DNA of 64,000 nt, taken from positions 545,001-609,000 of the forward strand of contig JAKOGI010000187.1 of assembly GCA_029747015.1 (NCBI GenBank), read 5' to 3'. Positions 29,863 through 39,504 of the stretch are shown in pieces; the stretch's first letter is position 1, and each line of letters opens with the position of its first letter. This DNA is from Carnegiea gigantea (taxonomy: Eukaryota > Streptophyta > Magnoliopsida > Caryophyllales > Cactaceae). The notes beneath the pieces were generated by a model that was not told where the DNA came from, ran no database searches, and saw only the letters and a program-made list of their open reading frames with translations. A program made the translations under genes and the position numbers.

Positions 29863-29890
29863 AAAGGTAGAAAACATCCAACACCTGTTA

Positions 29891-30228
29891 GAGCATTCGC
29901 AACTGGGGAACGCACATTCCGCCTAGTGCGCCCCACCACCATGTGTTGATTCTTCGTTTGCTTTTCTTGTGCTTGCTTTGCGCGATGGAACTCACTGCAG
30001 TTCCAACTTGTGTTCCACAATTTTTTGTCTTCCTATTAATTTTTTTGTTTTTCTTTTTTAAAAAAAGGTTTTATGTTATAATTAGGTCATGACAAATGTT
30101 TTACTGGGTTATCCAGGAATGAGTTCTATGAATTAGAAAAGCGAAGAAATATAAGTTCCAAAAAATAGAATTTGCCCTTATATGGCATGATAGAGTTTCA
30201 AAATTTAGAACTTGGGTTAGGAATGCTT
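29891..30228. mobile_element. PIF/Harbinger-like MITE, 338 bp
   Basis: The left end is GAGCATTCGCAACTGGGG and the right end, inverted, is AAGCATTCCTAACCCAAG. It is flanked by TTA at 29888-29890 and 30229-30231. The inverted right end closely resembles the left end of the 17746-18543 element (GGCATCCCCAACCCAAG), so they belong to related families. Confidence 0.65.
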
Positions 30229-30757
30229 TTATAACTGGTTTCCATGGTGCTATATATGGTGCTATACCTGGTTGAAAATGTTTTCATAAAAACAAAGTTG
30301 AGTGATAAAGTAGAGAATTTGGAAAGTAAAATGGCAATTGGATGTGAGAACTCGACAAAAAGCTAATTCTCAAAAAACTTTTTCAAAAAGCTGACAGAAT
30401 TAGCCTTTTCAAATTAGTTTTTTAAACTCAAAAAATTCTTCCAAAAAGTTATTTTATCAAACATCCAGTTTAGCTTTTTAATTAAGCCAAATGGCTAATT
30501 TAGATCCAAAAAGCTCTTTTTGATTAAAAAGTTTTTCAAAAATTTATTTGCCAAACATCCTCTATATGTTTAGGGAGTATGAATGTACAAGTGTATTTAA
30601 ATTGCATTTGTGAGTGAGATGGGCTCGCATGAGAACTTTTTTGATGTAATTCTTTGAGCCAACTATGAAACCTTATTGGATGTTCCTATTAATGAATATG
30701 ATACGAAGCTATATCTTTGTGCCACTGTATATGTATCTTAAATTATCTATTGGTCTG

Positions 30758-31039
30758 TGTTAAGTTCAACACCAGGAGGGAAGAGAGGGAGAAGAGGCCA
30801 TAGCTACGCATTTCATTGAATCAGGTTTTGTGTGAAGTATCAAAAAAACTAAAGAGCTGTACAAAGGGGCATGATATATATACAAACAGATTAGAGGAGT
30901 TAGTTATGCCAGGTCAGCTTATTTGTAACAAACTGAGAGGTGCTTGTGATAGGCTGCTTTGCTCCTCATGTTGCTGCGTGTACCTTATCACCTTGTGATA
31001 GGCTGCTTTGCTCCTCATGTTGCTGCATGTACCTTATCA
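30758..31039 (-). repeat. 3' LTR of the Copia element
   Basis: 282 bp, TG...CA, with a tandem 49-bp duplication (30943-30991 and 30992-31039) beginning CTTGTGATAGGCTGCTTTG. The element's ORF ends inside this LTR, at 31015. Confidence 0.95.
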
Positions 31040-34000
31040 CCCCCCCTCAAGCTGGAATGGTGAGAGTTATAGACCATTCCGAGCTTGGAGAGTAAAAACT
31101 CTTGCTTGGAAGAAGGCAATATTTTGGTCAGTATGTCTGCAAGCTGCTGTGATGTAGGCATATATGTCAGTTGCAATAAGCCTTCTAGAACCTTTTCTCT
31201 CGTGAAATGGCAATCTATTTCAATATATTTTGTTCTCTCGTGAAAAACTGGGTTCTTCCCAATATGAATGGCAGATTGGTTATCACAATTGAGGGTCACA
31301 GGTTTGAGGGATTGGACTCCAATCTCCTCGAGTAATCTTACAAGCCATGTGATCTCTGCTGCAGCTTGTGACATGGCCATGTATTCTGCCTCTGAGGATG
31401 ACCTTGAAATGGTGCTTTGTTTCTTGCTTTTCCAGCTTATTGGTGAATTACCAAAGAGGATTACATATCCTGTAGTGGATCTCCTGGAAAATGGGCATGC
31501 AGCCCAGTCTGAATCAGAGTATGCTTGTAAGGAAAGCTGATCTGTAGCTTGGAGAAGAATGCCTTTGCCTATTGTGGAACTGACATATCTCATGGTGTGT
31601 ATGAGTGCCTGAAGATGTGAAGTCCTTGGTTTTTGCATGAACTGGCTTAGTGTTTGGACTGTAAAACTGAGGTCTGGCCTTGTGTTGGTCAGAAAGTTCA
31701 ACTTGCCCACCATGGCCCTGTAATATGTAGGGTCTGGAAGGAGGTCTCCTTCTTCTGGATACAGCTTGCAGTTTAATGGCAAGGGAGTGGGAACAGGCTT
31801 TAGGTTTGACAGTCCACTGTCTTTCAGCATTTCTAAGGTAAATTTCTTTTGTGAGAGGACGATTCCTTCTGGAATGTAACTAACTTCCAATCCAAGAAAG
31901 TAATGAAGTGTGCCAAGGTCTTTTATGCCAAAACAGTTCTGAAGGTGTTGCTTTACATGTTGAACTTCAGCTGGGTTTGAACCAGTGATCAAAATGTCAT
32001 CTACATACACTGCAATGAGAGTGATATTGGTGGATGACTTGTTGATGAAGAGAGAGTAATCATTTTTTGATTGTTGATAGCCCAAAGAAATTAGTGTGCT
32101 GCTGAGTTTGCTGAACCACTGTCTGCTGGCCTGTTTCAAGCCATACAAGGACTTCTTGAGCTTGCATACTTTGTTTAAGGGATTTGATATGCCTTTGGGA
32201 ACTTCCATGTACACTTCTTCTTTAAGGTCTCCATGTAAAAATGCATTGTTCACATCTAGTTGAGAGAGATGCCACTTGTTTGTTGTTGCTAATGCTATGA
32301 TGGTTCTTATTGTTGCCATTTTGACAACAGGTGAGAAAACTTCCTGATAATCAACACCATACTGCTGTGTAAAACCTCTTATGACAACTCTAGCCTTCAG
32401 CCTTTCTAGGGTACCATCTGAATTCAGTTTCACCTTGTACATCCATTTGCTACTGATTGCCTTTTTTCCTGGAGGAAGATCAACATATTCCCATGTTTGA
32501 TTGCTGTTTAAAGCTTCAATTTCCTTGTTCATGGCCTGCACCCATCCTGGGTGTTTGGATGCTTCTTCATAGCTCTTGGGTTCAACATATTTATGTAGAG
32601 TGGAGACTAGAGCATGATGTTCTACTGGTAACACTTGGGACTCTACCATGCCACAAAAGAAGTCTCTCAAATATGGAGGCGGTTGATGTGTCCTTGTTAA
32701 TCTTCTGATAGGATGAATTTGTGCTGGAGGTGAAATAGAAGAAGTAGGTGTGGAGGGAATGTCACTTGCATGCTGTTGGGAATCCTCTTGAGATGAATGT
32801 GTGGGCTGAATAGATGGTGACTGAGGAGTTTGCAAGGGTTCAGTACTAGTATTAGGCTGTTGAGAAAAGGGATTGAAATTGGGTTCTTGAAAATCAGTGG
32901 TCTCATGTATAAAATCTGGAACTGCAGGTAATGGTGCTGAGGGTTGAATTTTGATATGATGGAATGGAAAAATATTTTCATGGAAGATGACATCTCTGGA
33001 AGTAAAGACTTTGTTGGTCTTTAAATCCAAGAGCTTGTAGGCCTTTTGACCATAAGGATAGCCCAAAAATATGCAGGGATTGGCCCTTGGTTGGAGTTTA
33101 TCTCTTTGTCTTTTCAGAGTAGAAGCAAAGCAAAGGCAACCAAAGGTCTTTAAATGCTCATATGATGGTGAGACATTATGTAAAACTTGAAAAGGGGACT
33201 GATCTTGCAGAATTGCTATAGGCATTCTGTTAATAAGGTAGACAGCTGTTAGTAAAGCTTCTCCCCAATACTTCTTAGGCAAATTTGACTGGAACATAAG
33301 TGCCCTTGTCACTTGTAATAAATGTTGATACTTCCTTTCAACTACCCCATTTTGTTGGGGTGTATCTACACAGGAGGTCTGATGTGTAATTCCTTTGCTT
33401 TTGTAGAATTCCAAGGCTGAGGCTTCTTTAAACTCTAATCCATTATCAGTTCTCACAACTTTTACAACTGTTGCAAATTGTTTTTCAACAAATATAATGA
33501 AGGCCTTTAAGAGAGGAAATGCATTGCTCTTGTGTGCCATCAAATGGACCCAGGTTGCTCTAGAGTAATCATCCACAATGGTTAAGAAATATTGTGAACC
33601 ATTGTATGTTTTCTGAGGGTATGGTCCCCAAATATCAACATGTAAAAGCTCAAAAATTGACATAGATCTTGTAGTACTCAAAGGGAATGAAGTTCTGTGC
33701 AACTTAGCCATGGGACAAATTTGACATACTCCATGACTACTTTTATTACACTGAGTAATCCTAATATTCTTCAAGTGCTGAAAAGGTAAATGACCTAATC
33801 TAAGATGCCAAAGCTCAGAAACAGAGAGACAGACTGCAGCATCCTTCATTTGCCTTTCAGTGGACTGTAAGTTGTGAACATTATTGCTGAGGTTGAGAGG
33901 TTGATTGCCTTTGTGATAACAGTATAATCCTTTGTCTTCTTTACCAAGGATCACTTCCTTCTGCAAAATGGGGTCCTGAAGCATACAATAATCAGGAGTA

Positions 34001-35472
34001 AATATGACATTTGCTGAAAACTGCTTGGTTAATTTGCTTATGGATAACAAATTGAATTGAAATTCTGGAGTATGTAGCACATTCTTTAAGACCAAGCCAG
34101 GTGCCAAAAGCATCGAACCAGTGTGCTTAATCTGCACTTTCTTTCCATTTGGCATTGTAATATAACAGTCTTGATGCATGGGCTTGACATCATGTAGTAA
34201 GGACAGATCAGCTGTGATATGATCACTGGCCCCACTGTCTATGATCCAGGTATGATGATCAGCAGTAGAGAGAAAGCAATATATTTTACCTGCTAGAAAT
34301 CCTGCAGCAGTAACAGTATCATTACTTCCTTGCCTTTGTTCTGCATTGTATTTGCTAAGAACTTGCATCAGTTGATTGTATTGTTCTGAAGTAAGGGCTG
34401 GAACTGTCATGGAAGCATTTGCTGCATTAGCATAAGCCTCACAACTAGCTTGAACACCATCTGTTGTTTGAATTGATGCAGTCATCCTTTTTCCTTTATA
34501 GAGCCTATGTCCAGGGGGATAGCCATGAATCTTATAACATTTCTTGATTGTATGCCCCATCATTTTGCAGTGGTCACAGAATAAGTGCTTCCTATCTTGC
34601 ATTCCAGCTCTTAGCATACTCTCATAGTTGTTATTAGACCCAGTTGGTAAGCCTGTAATCTGTCCACTGTTGTATCCCCTTCTTTGCTGATTGTATGATC
34701 TTTGCTGCATCACCAAGGCTTTGTGATCAGTGACATAACTGTCCTGCAATCTACTATGAAAGGCTGAAGAACCTTGGCTAAGCTGTGACATAGCACTAAG
34801 AGATCTTTGCTTTTCCTCCAGCAGAATTAGACTATACACTTGATCTATATTAGGTAAGGGCTTCATCATAAGTATACTGCCTCTTATGGTTTTGTATTCT
34901 TCATTCAGGCCAACCAGAAATTGCATGAGTTGTTGATCATGAACCAGTTTATGTGCAGCCAAGAAACTTGCACATTCAGTTCCACAATTACACAGAGGAA
35001 TGGTAATCATGCTATTATAGTCATCCCACATTTTTTTGATTTGGGTAAAATAATCTGCCACTGACAGATTATTCTGGGAAACAAGACACAGATCTCTTTG
35101 AATTTTGAATATTCTTGTTCCATCTGCTTCTCCAAATCTTTGTTCCAATTGGACCCAAACTGATCTTGCTGTGGTAGAAAATAAGAGACTCTGGCCTATA
35201 TCTTTAATCACAGCATTAATCAACCAAGATATCACCATTTTGTCACACCAATCCCACTGGCTAGCCAGTGGTGAATTAGCATCTGGTTTGATGCAAGTTC
35301 CTAACACAAAGCCAAGCTTGTTTTTAGCAATCAGTGCCACTTCCATGGCTTTCTTCCAGAGGCCATAATTTTCCCCGTTCATTAACTCACTGACCAGGAC
35401 ATTGTTTGGATTGTCAGAGGGATGTAAAAACAGTATATGCGATGGGTCATTAACATTCAAGTTTTCTGCCAT
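31015..35472 (-). CDS. Copia gag-pol polyprotein, single intact ORF
   Basis: One uninterrupted frame. The start is taken at the Met of MAENLNVNDPSH (35472), giving 1485 residues; the open frame extends upstream to a Met at 35586. Domains in order: UBN2-type Gag; CCHC zinc knuckle CDHCKMMGHTIKKC near residue 299; aspartic protease with DSGASDH near 412; GAG-pre-integrase (LWHLRLGHL) and integrase core (DDYSRATW, VRTDNGLEF); reverse transcriptase with LDVNNAFLHG and YVDDILITG near 1156; RNase H with SRSSSEAEYMA. The order protease-integrase-RT-RNase H is the Copia order. The stop lies 25 bp inside the 3' LTR. No frameshift or nonsense codon is seen, so the element may be coding-competent. Confidence 0.95.
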   Translation of the reverse strand: MAENLNVNDPSHILFLHPSDNPNNVLVSELMNGENYGLWKKAMEVALIAKNKLGFVLGTCIKPDANSPLASQWDWCDKMVISWLINAVIKDIGQSLLFSTTARSVWVQLEQRFGEADGTRIFKIQRDLCLVSQNNLSVADYFTQIKKMWDDYNSMITIPLCNCGTECASFLAAHKLVHDQQLMQFLVGLNEEYKTIRGSILMMKPLPNIDQVYSLILLEEKQRSLSAMSQLSQGSSAFHSRLQDSYVTDHKALVMQQRSYNQQRRGYNSGQITGLPTGSNNNYESMLRAGMQDRKHLFCDHCKMMGHTIKKCYKIHGYPPGHRLYKGKRMTASIQTTDGVQASCEAYANAANASMTVPALTSEQYNQLMQVLSKYNAEQRQGSNDTVTAAGFLAGKIYCFLSTADHHTWIIDSGASDHITADLSLLHDVKPMHQDCYITMPNGKKVQIKHTGSMLLAPGLVLKNVLHTPEFQFNLLSISKLTKQFSANVIFTPDYCMLQDPILQKEVILGKEDKGLYCYHKGNQPLNLSNNVHNLQSTERQMKDAAVCLSVSELWHLRLGHLPFQHLKNIRITQCNKSSHGVCQICPMAKLHRTSFPLSTTRSMSIFELLHVDIWGPYPQKTYNGSQYFLTIVDDYSRATWVHLMAHKSNAFPLLKAFIIFVEKQFATVVKVVRTDNGLEFKEASALEFYKSKGITHQTSCVDTPQQNGVVERKYQHLLQVTRALMFQSNLPKKYWGEALLTAVYLINRMPIAILQDQSPFQVLHNVSPSYEHLKTFGCLCFASTLKRQRDKLQPRANPCIFLGYPYGQKAYKLLDLKTNKVFTSRDVIFHENIFPFHHIKIQPSAPLPAVPDFIHETTDFQEPNFNPFSQQPNTSTEPLQTPQSPSIQPTHSSQEDSQQHASDIPSTPTSSISPPAQIHPIRRLTRTHQPPPYLRDFFCGMVESQVLPVEHHALVSTLHKYVEPKSYEEASKHPGWVQAMNKEIEALNSNQTWEYVDLPPGKKAISSKWMYKVKLNSDGTLERLKARVVIRGFTQQYGVDYQEVFSPVVKMATIRTIIALATTNKWHLSQLDVNNAFLHGDLKEEVYMEVPKGISNPLNKVCKLKKSLYGLKQASRQWFSKLSSTLISLGYQQSKNDYSLFINKSSTNITLIAVYVDDILITGSNPAEVQHVKQHLQNCFGIKDLGTLHYFLGLEVSYIPEGIVLSQKKFTLEMLKDSGLSNLKPVPTPLPLNCKLYPEEGDLLPDPTYYRAMVGKLNFLTNTRPDLSFTVQTLSQFMQKPRTSHLQALIHTMRYVSSTIGKGILLQATDQLSLQAYSDSDWAACPFSRRSTTGYVILFGNSPISWKSKKQSTISRSSSEAEYMAMSQAAAEITWLVRLLEEIGVQSLKPVTLNCDNQSAIHIGKNPVFHERTKYIEIDCHFTREKVLEGLLQLTYMPTSQQLADILTKILPSSKQEFLLSKLGMVYNSHHSSLRGGDKVHAAT

Positions 35473-35686
35473 TTTGCAGATTACATGTGAGAAATGTGTC
35501 ATTCTTACTTGATTCGAGATCAAGATTGGAAAAAAAAAAAAATGAATCAAGAATGATAGTTCGAATTGAAGAGAAGGAATATGCAAGACAATTGTAAAGC
35601 AGAACGTTCAAGCTTCAAGAAGAATAGAATCAAAAAATAGAATCGTGATTTTGATATCAACTGGATTGAAGACAGCTCTGATACCA

Positions 35687-35968
35687 TGTTAAGTTCAACA
35701 CCAGGAGGGAAGAGAGGGAGAAGAGGCCATAGCTACGCATTTCATTGAATCAGGTTTTGTGTGAAGTATCAAAAAAACTGGAGAGCCGTACAAAGGGGCA
35801 TGATATATATACAAACAGATTAGAGGAGTTAGTTATGCCAGGTCAGCTTATTTGTAACAAACTGAGAGGTGCTTGTGATAGGCTGCTTTGCTCCTCATGT
35901 TGCTGCATGTACCTTATCACCTTGTGATAGGCTGCTTTGCTCCTCATGTTGCTGCATGTACCTTATCA
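35687..35968 (-). repeat. 5' LTR of the Copia element
   Basis: 282 bp, carrying the promoter for minus-strand transcription. A TATA-like ATATATATCA on the minus strand lies at 35803-35812. The 49-bp tandem duplication (35872-35968) lies upstream of it in U3, where enhancers usually sit. Confidence 0.9.
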
Positions 35969-35973
35969 GTCTG

Positions 35974-38394
35974 CATACCATGAAACGCTTTTGTAATTGC
36001 TAACATTATATGAATAATAATAAGAAAATTTGAAAAAAGCTGACATCAACGTACAATTAATTTTTTAATTACTTTTTAGATTTCGAAGTGAAAATTAACA
36101 ACCAATTCCTAACAGTTTTTTTTTTTTGGGGGGGGGGGGGAGAGGGAGAATTCCTAACAGTTTGAATTAGTTGCAAACTAATCTGCATTTTTTGTTCCAC
36201 AAATTAATATCCCTTCGTCATCAAATATGTTGAAGTAGCTGGCTTCTGTTCTATATTAAAGACCATGCCTCATTGGGAAAGTCTTTTTGGTATAATTTTT
36301 TTTTTTTTTTTTTAAAACACTTTCACAAATCCTGAAGTTATAGATGCTCATCCATATTTCAAGCACTGTCTTCCTAATTATTGGCTTTTGGGTGGACAAC
36401 TTCAACTACATTCCTAATCCCTACTTTTTACTTCTGTCATGTAATTTGGTACCATTTCGTTTATTTAATCCATCTATTAAAATAAAACAAATTATTCTCG
36501 AAATTAAATATAAATAAAATATTAATGTGAGCATATTTTGGGCATAGAGGATAATGGGTTTTGTGTTGAAAATGCAATGTCAATAACTACAACAGTATGG
36601 TGTCCTATGCCCTTTTTCTTAGGCTTCTTTTATGTACTAGTGTTTGGCATGGGGGGGACAGGTTTCTTGTGTAGAAAATGAAATAAGAACCCCCCAAAAA
36701 AATAATTATTTGAGCAAATCTCGAAATACAAGAGATAAAGATAAAAAATAGATTTTACATTCAATTCTTATTATCAGTTATACTACAAATTTGTAAATAA
36801 ACCAAATCATTAGATGGGGAACTTACTTAGCTCGTAATGTAAAGTAATCTGTCGGTTCAAGATGTTGTGTTTGCTTACTGTCTCTCAAGCTTTTATTTGA
36901 AATTTCTAGTAATCCTTTTTATGATAGGTGTATAATCTCCTATAAATAATAGACCTGACAAATGGGTGAATGCTAAGCGTGCTTACTGCCTCAAGCTCTT
37001 TTCCAAACTTCTAGTAAGTCTTTTTATGATAGGTACTATTTCATCTCCTATAAATGATTTAGATATGACAAACAGATCATTCGATTTGACTTCGGATTGG
37101 AATGTGCTCAGATCAACCAAGTTCAGCTTGGTTTCTACTTCGGTTCTGGGTCGGGTCATTTTCGGGCCGGGTTGATTTCAAGTCGCTTGATTTTTAGTCG
37201 AATAAGCTTATTTTGTGAAGAAAAATTAGTTAGGAAAAAAATGTTCGGGTTGGGGGTCCGTTTAGTTCGGATCAATTTCAATTTCGAATCTACTTTAGGT
37301 TAGCTGTTTTAGGTGTCGATTCGGCTATGGATTCGAGTCAATTTTGTGTAGTCTACCTACAATAGTAACTCCGATTTTCTTCCTAAGATCAATCCCCTCT
37401 TTAGCATTGCCAGTTAAAGTAAGTGAATCATTTAATGATCTGCGAAGTCCACCTAAAGAGGCTATGGATTTGGGTTAGTTTTGCGAAGTCTACCTAAAAT
37501 AGTAACCCCAGTTTTCTTACCAAGATCAATCCCTTCTTTATCAATGTCAGTTAAAGTAAATGAATCATTTTATGATCTGCATTGTAACTTTTCTTGAGTA
37601 TTTCATAGTTGATTTCTCACCACTACACTTGATCATCTAATTCCTTAGACCTTTAGTTCAATCTTTATCTCTCATTGCATCGATTTGAATATCTAGCTTC
37701 GTAAAAGGATGGAAAAGATTCAAAGAGCTACTAATCTCCTCTTCCTGTAGATGACCAGTTACAAGGATTATTTGACTTTTGTAGCTTTTTGCGAATTGAA
37801 CATTTATATATAAATTAAATGACTATTTACAGTGCCAATATACCAAGAGATCTCTAAATAAGTAAATAAACAAGTTCCCCCATGTTTTTGGAGAAAGGGG
37901 ATGGGGGTACTAATTTGTGGTATGGGGAATAGGTTTCATTTTGAAAGTGAAGAAATGAGTAAAATTTTCCTTAAATAATAAAGGATGAATTTATTAACTA
38001 AACATTATATGACATTTATAATGAATCTCAATTCTAAGCGAAGGGATGGTAAAATGAATACTCAGTGCAAGAAAACTTAATCAATGGTTTACAATATAAT
38101 CTTCAACAAGGAGATCCGTTAAACTTGTATAGCTTTCTTATTGAAAAAATTTACCTGCTACTGTAGCTCAAACTCAAAGAGTTGATATCCATTACAGATC
38201 CATATTACAGTCAATCAATAAACAAAAACAATAGTACATGTAATATCAACAAAATTACATTATTCGAAAAAACTAATTTGAAATATTAAAATGTCTAGTC
38301 TTTGTCACTGTTAACTTGGAAATCTATGTAACTTTTTGTTACCATGACAATCTCAAGTTTTTGCCTCAATTATTTAGGAGTAAATCAAGATATA
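35974..38394. other. Intergenic, no gene recognised; local tandem duplications
   Basis: Two tandem pairs are visible. About 106 bp: 36873-36978 and 36979-37085, marked by TCTAGTAA and TTTTTATGATAGGT. About 137 bp: 37321-37457 and 37458-37592, marked by GGCTATGGATT, AGTCTACCTA and AAGATCAATCCC. The stretch 37090-37330 has CGGGTCGGGTCATTTTCGGG motifs of the hAT-like kind. A T-run/G-run tract lies at about 36117-36140. No ORF is convincing. Confidence 0.5.
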
Positions 38395-38745
38395 TTGGGC
38401 CATATTAACCAAATCCTCATCCCCAAAACAGGAACCCCCCAACCCCCCCCCCCCCCCCCAAAACCCAAAAAGAAAAAGAAATAAAATTTTAGAAAAGTTT
38501 GGTGAAGTACTTCATCCAACAAAATCTAACTCTAAACTGACCCAAGCAAACATGTTTATTGCCCCTACCCAACATGCATGCTTTCGTAGTTTCTTTTACA
38601 GATAATACTATCTCATTTCCTTTTTCCTTTTTTTTTCCTTTCCCCTTTTTTAAGGGTTGGGGGAGTAAATAATTTTAAACTCACAACTCGTTGACATTGT
38701 ACGCGTTGTCCAGAATTCAACTGGTTAAGTTATGTATGATTGTTG
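38395..38745. repeat. Segmental duplication block upstream of FAR-C (pairs with 16775-17065)
   Basis: It has the same landmark order as upstream of FAR-B. It carries a C-run (about 38440-38458) in place of the T-run/G-run tract there. Its distance to the FAR-C start is about 1.1 kb, against about 2.1 kb for FAR-B. Most of the difference is the MITE at 17746-18543. Confidence 0.7.
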
Positions 38746-39303
38746 GTGACCCTCAAGCCAACATATAACAAAGAGATATGTTTATTAGATGGCACATAAA
38801 ACTTCTTTTTTTCCCTTACAAATACCTAACTTTTGATAAAAATAAAAAGTGGAGTCACTTTACATTTATGTTTGAGAACACTGGTCTCATCTAGGAGTTG
38901 GGCTAAGCACTTAATTGTTGTGTAACTCATTTAAGTAGAGTCAAAAATTAATTAACTAGTCAGTTGAAGGAGGTTAATGGGTCGTCTGAATTTATCTGTT
39001 GTCAGCATACTAATTAATAACTTTTAAAATGACTATATTTTTATCAACTTATCGATCATATTAATTTACAAAAACTATATATTAAGTCAGTCTAACTTAA
39101 TCTGAACAATACCATGCTCTATACAAAAATCTATATTGGCCCATTTTATTCATGAGTTCATCACAAATTGATCGGTCCAGCCATTGCCCACCGCTACTCA
39201 CAACTATCTTGAGGACGGTCTTGTTTACTTAGCTAAGACAATTCAATATTAAAGAAATGATTAATTATAATAATTATTGTTTGTAATAAAATGCGATGAT
39301 TCT

Positions 39304-39504
39304 GCTACAAAATTAGCCAACCAAGATCTTAATCTACCCGGAGCAATCAATCCACCTATCTTGCTTGCGTGTACTCTTTCATATATTTTATTTATTTTTT
39401 TCCCCTACTGCTTTGGCCTATACCATATATTTGCGTCTACCTCCACTCCCAAACCCATCCTTCTTCCTTCTTCTTCTGCCTCTCTCTCTCTCTCTCTCTC
39501 TACA
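39304..39504 (+). promoter_or_regulatory. FAR-C proximal promoter and CT-rich 5' leader
   Basis: It matches the FAR-B promoter block, including CCAACCA at 39317-39323, AATCTACCC, AATCCACCTAT and GTGTACTCTTTC. A TATA-like CATATATTT lies at 39424-39432. The leader ends in a (CT)n run of about 22 bases before ACAATGG. It lacks the long TATATATAC of FAR-B. Confidence 0.6.

Larger units (their letters stand above)
30758..35968 (-). mobile_element. Complete Ty1/Copia LTR retrotransposon, 5.2 kb
   Basis: Two 282-bp LTRs (30758-31039, 35687-35968) begin TGTTAAG and end CTTATCA. They are flanked by the 5-bp duplication GTCTG at 30753-30757 and 35969-35973. On the minus strand the primer-binding site TGGTATCAGAGC (35675-35686), complementary to initiator tRNA-Met, follows the 5' LTR. 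The polypurine tract GAGGGGGGG (31040-31048) precedes the 3' LTR. The LTRs differ at about four positions (about 1.4%), all transitions. This indicates a recent insertion, on the order of half a million years at commonly used plant rates (inference). It lies between FAR-B and FAR-C, opposite to their direction of transcription. Confidence 0.95.

Noticed and set aside
31268..35368. Plus-strand ORFs within the Copia element (for example 31268-31540, 35105-35368)
   Set aside because: They are antisense shadows of the intact minus-strand polyprotein.
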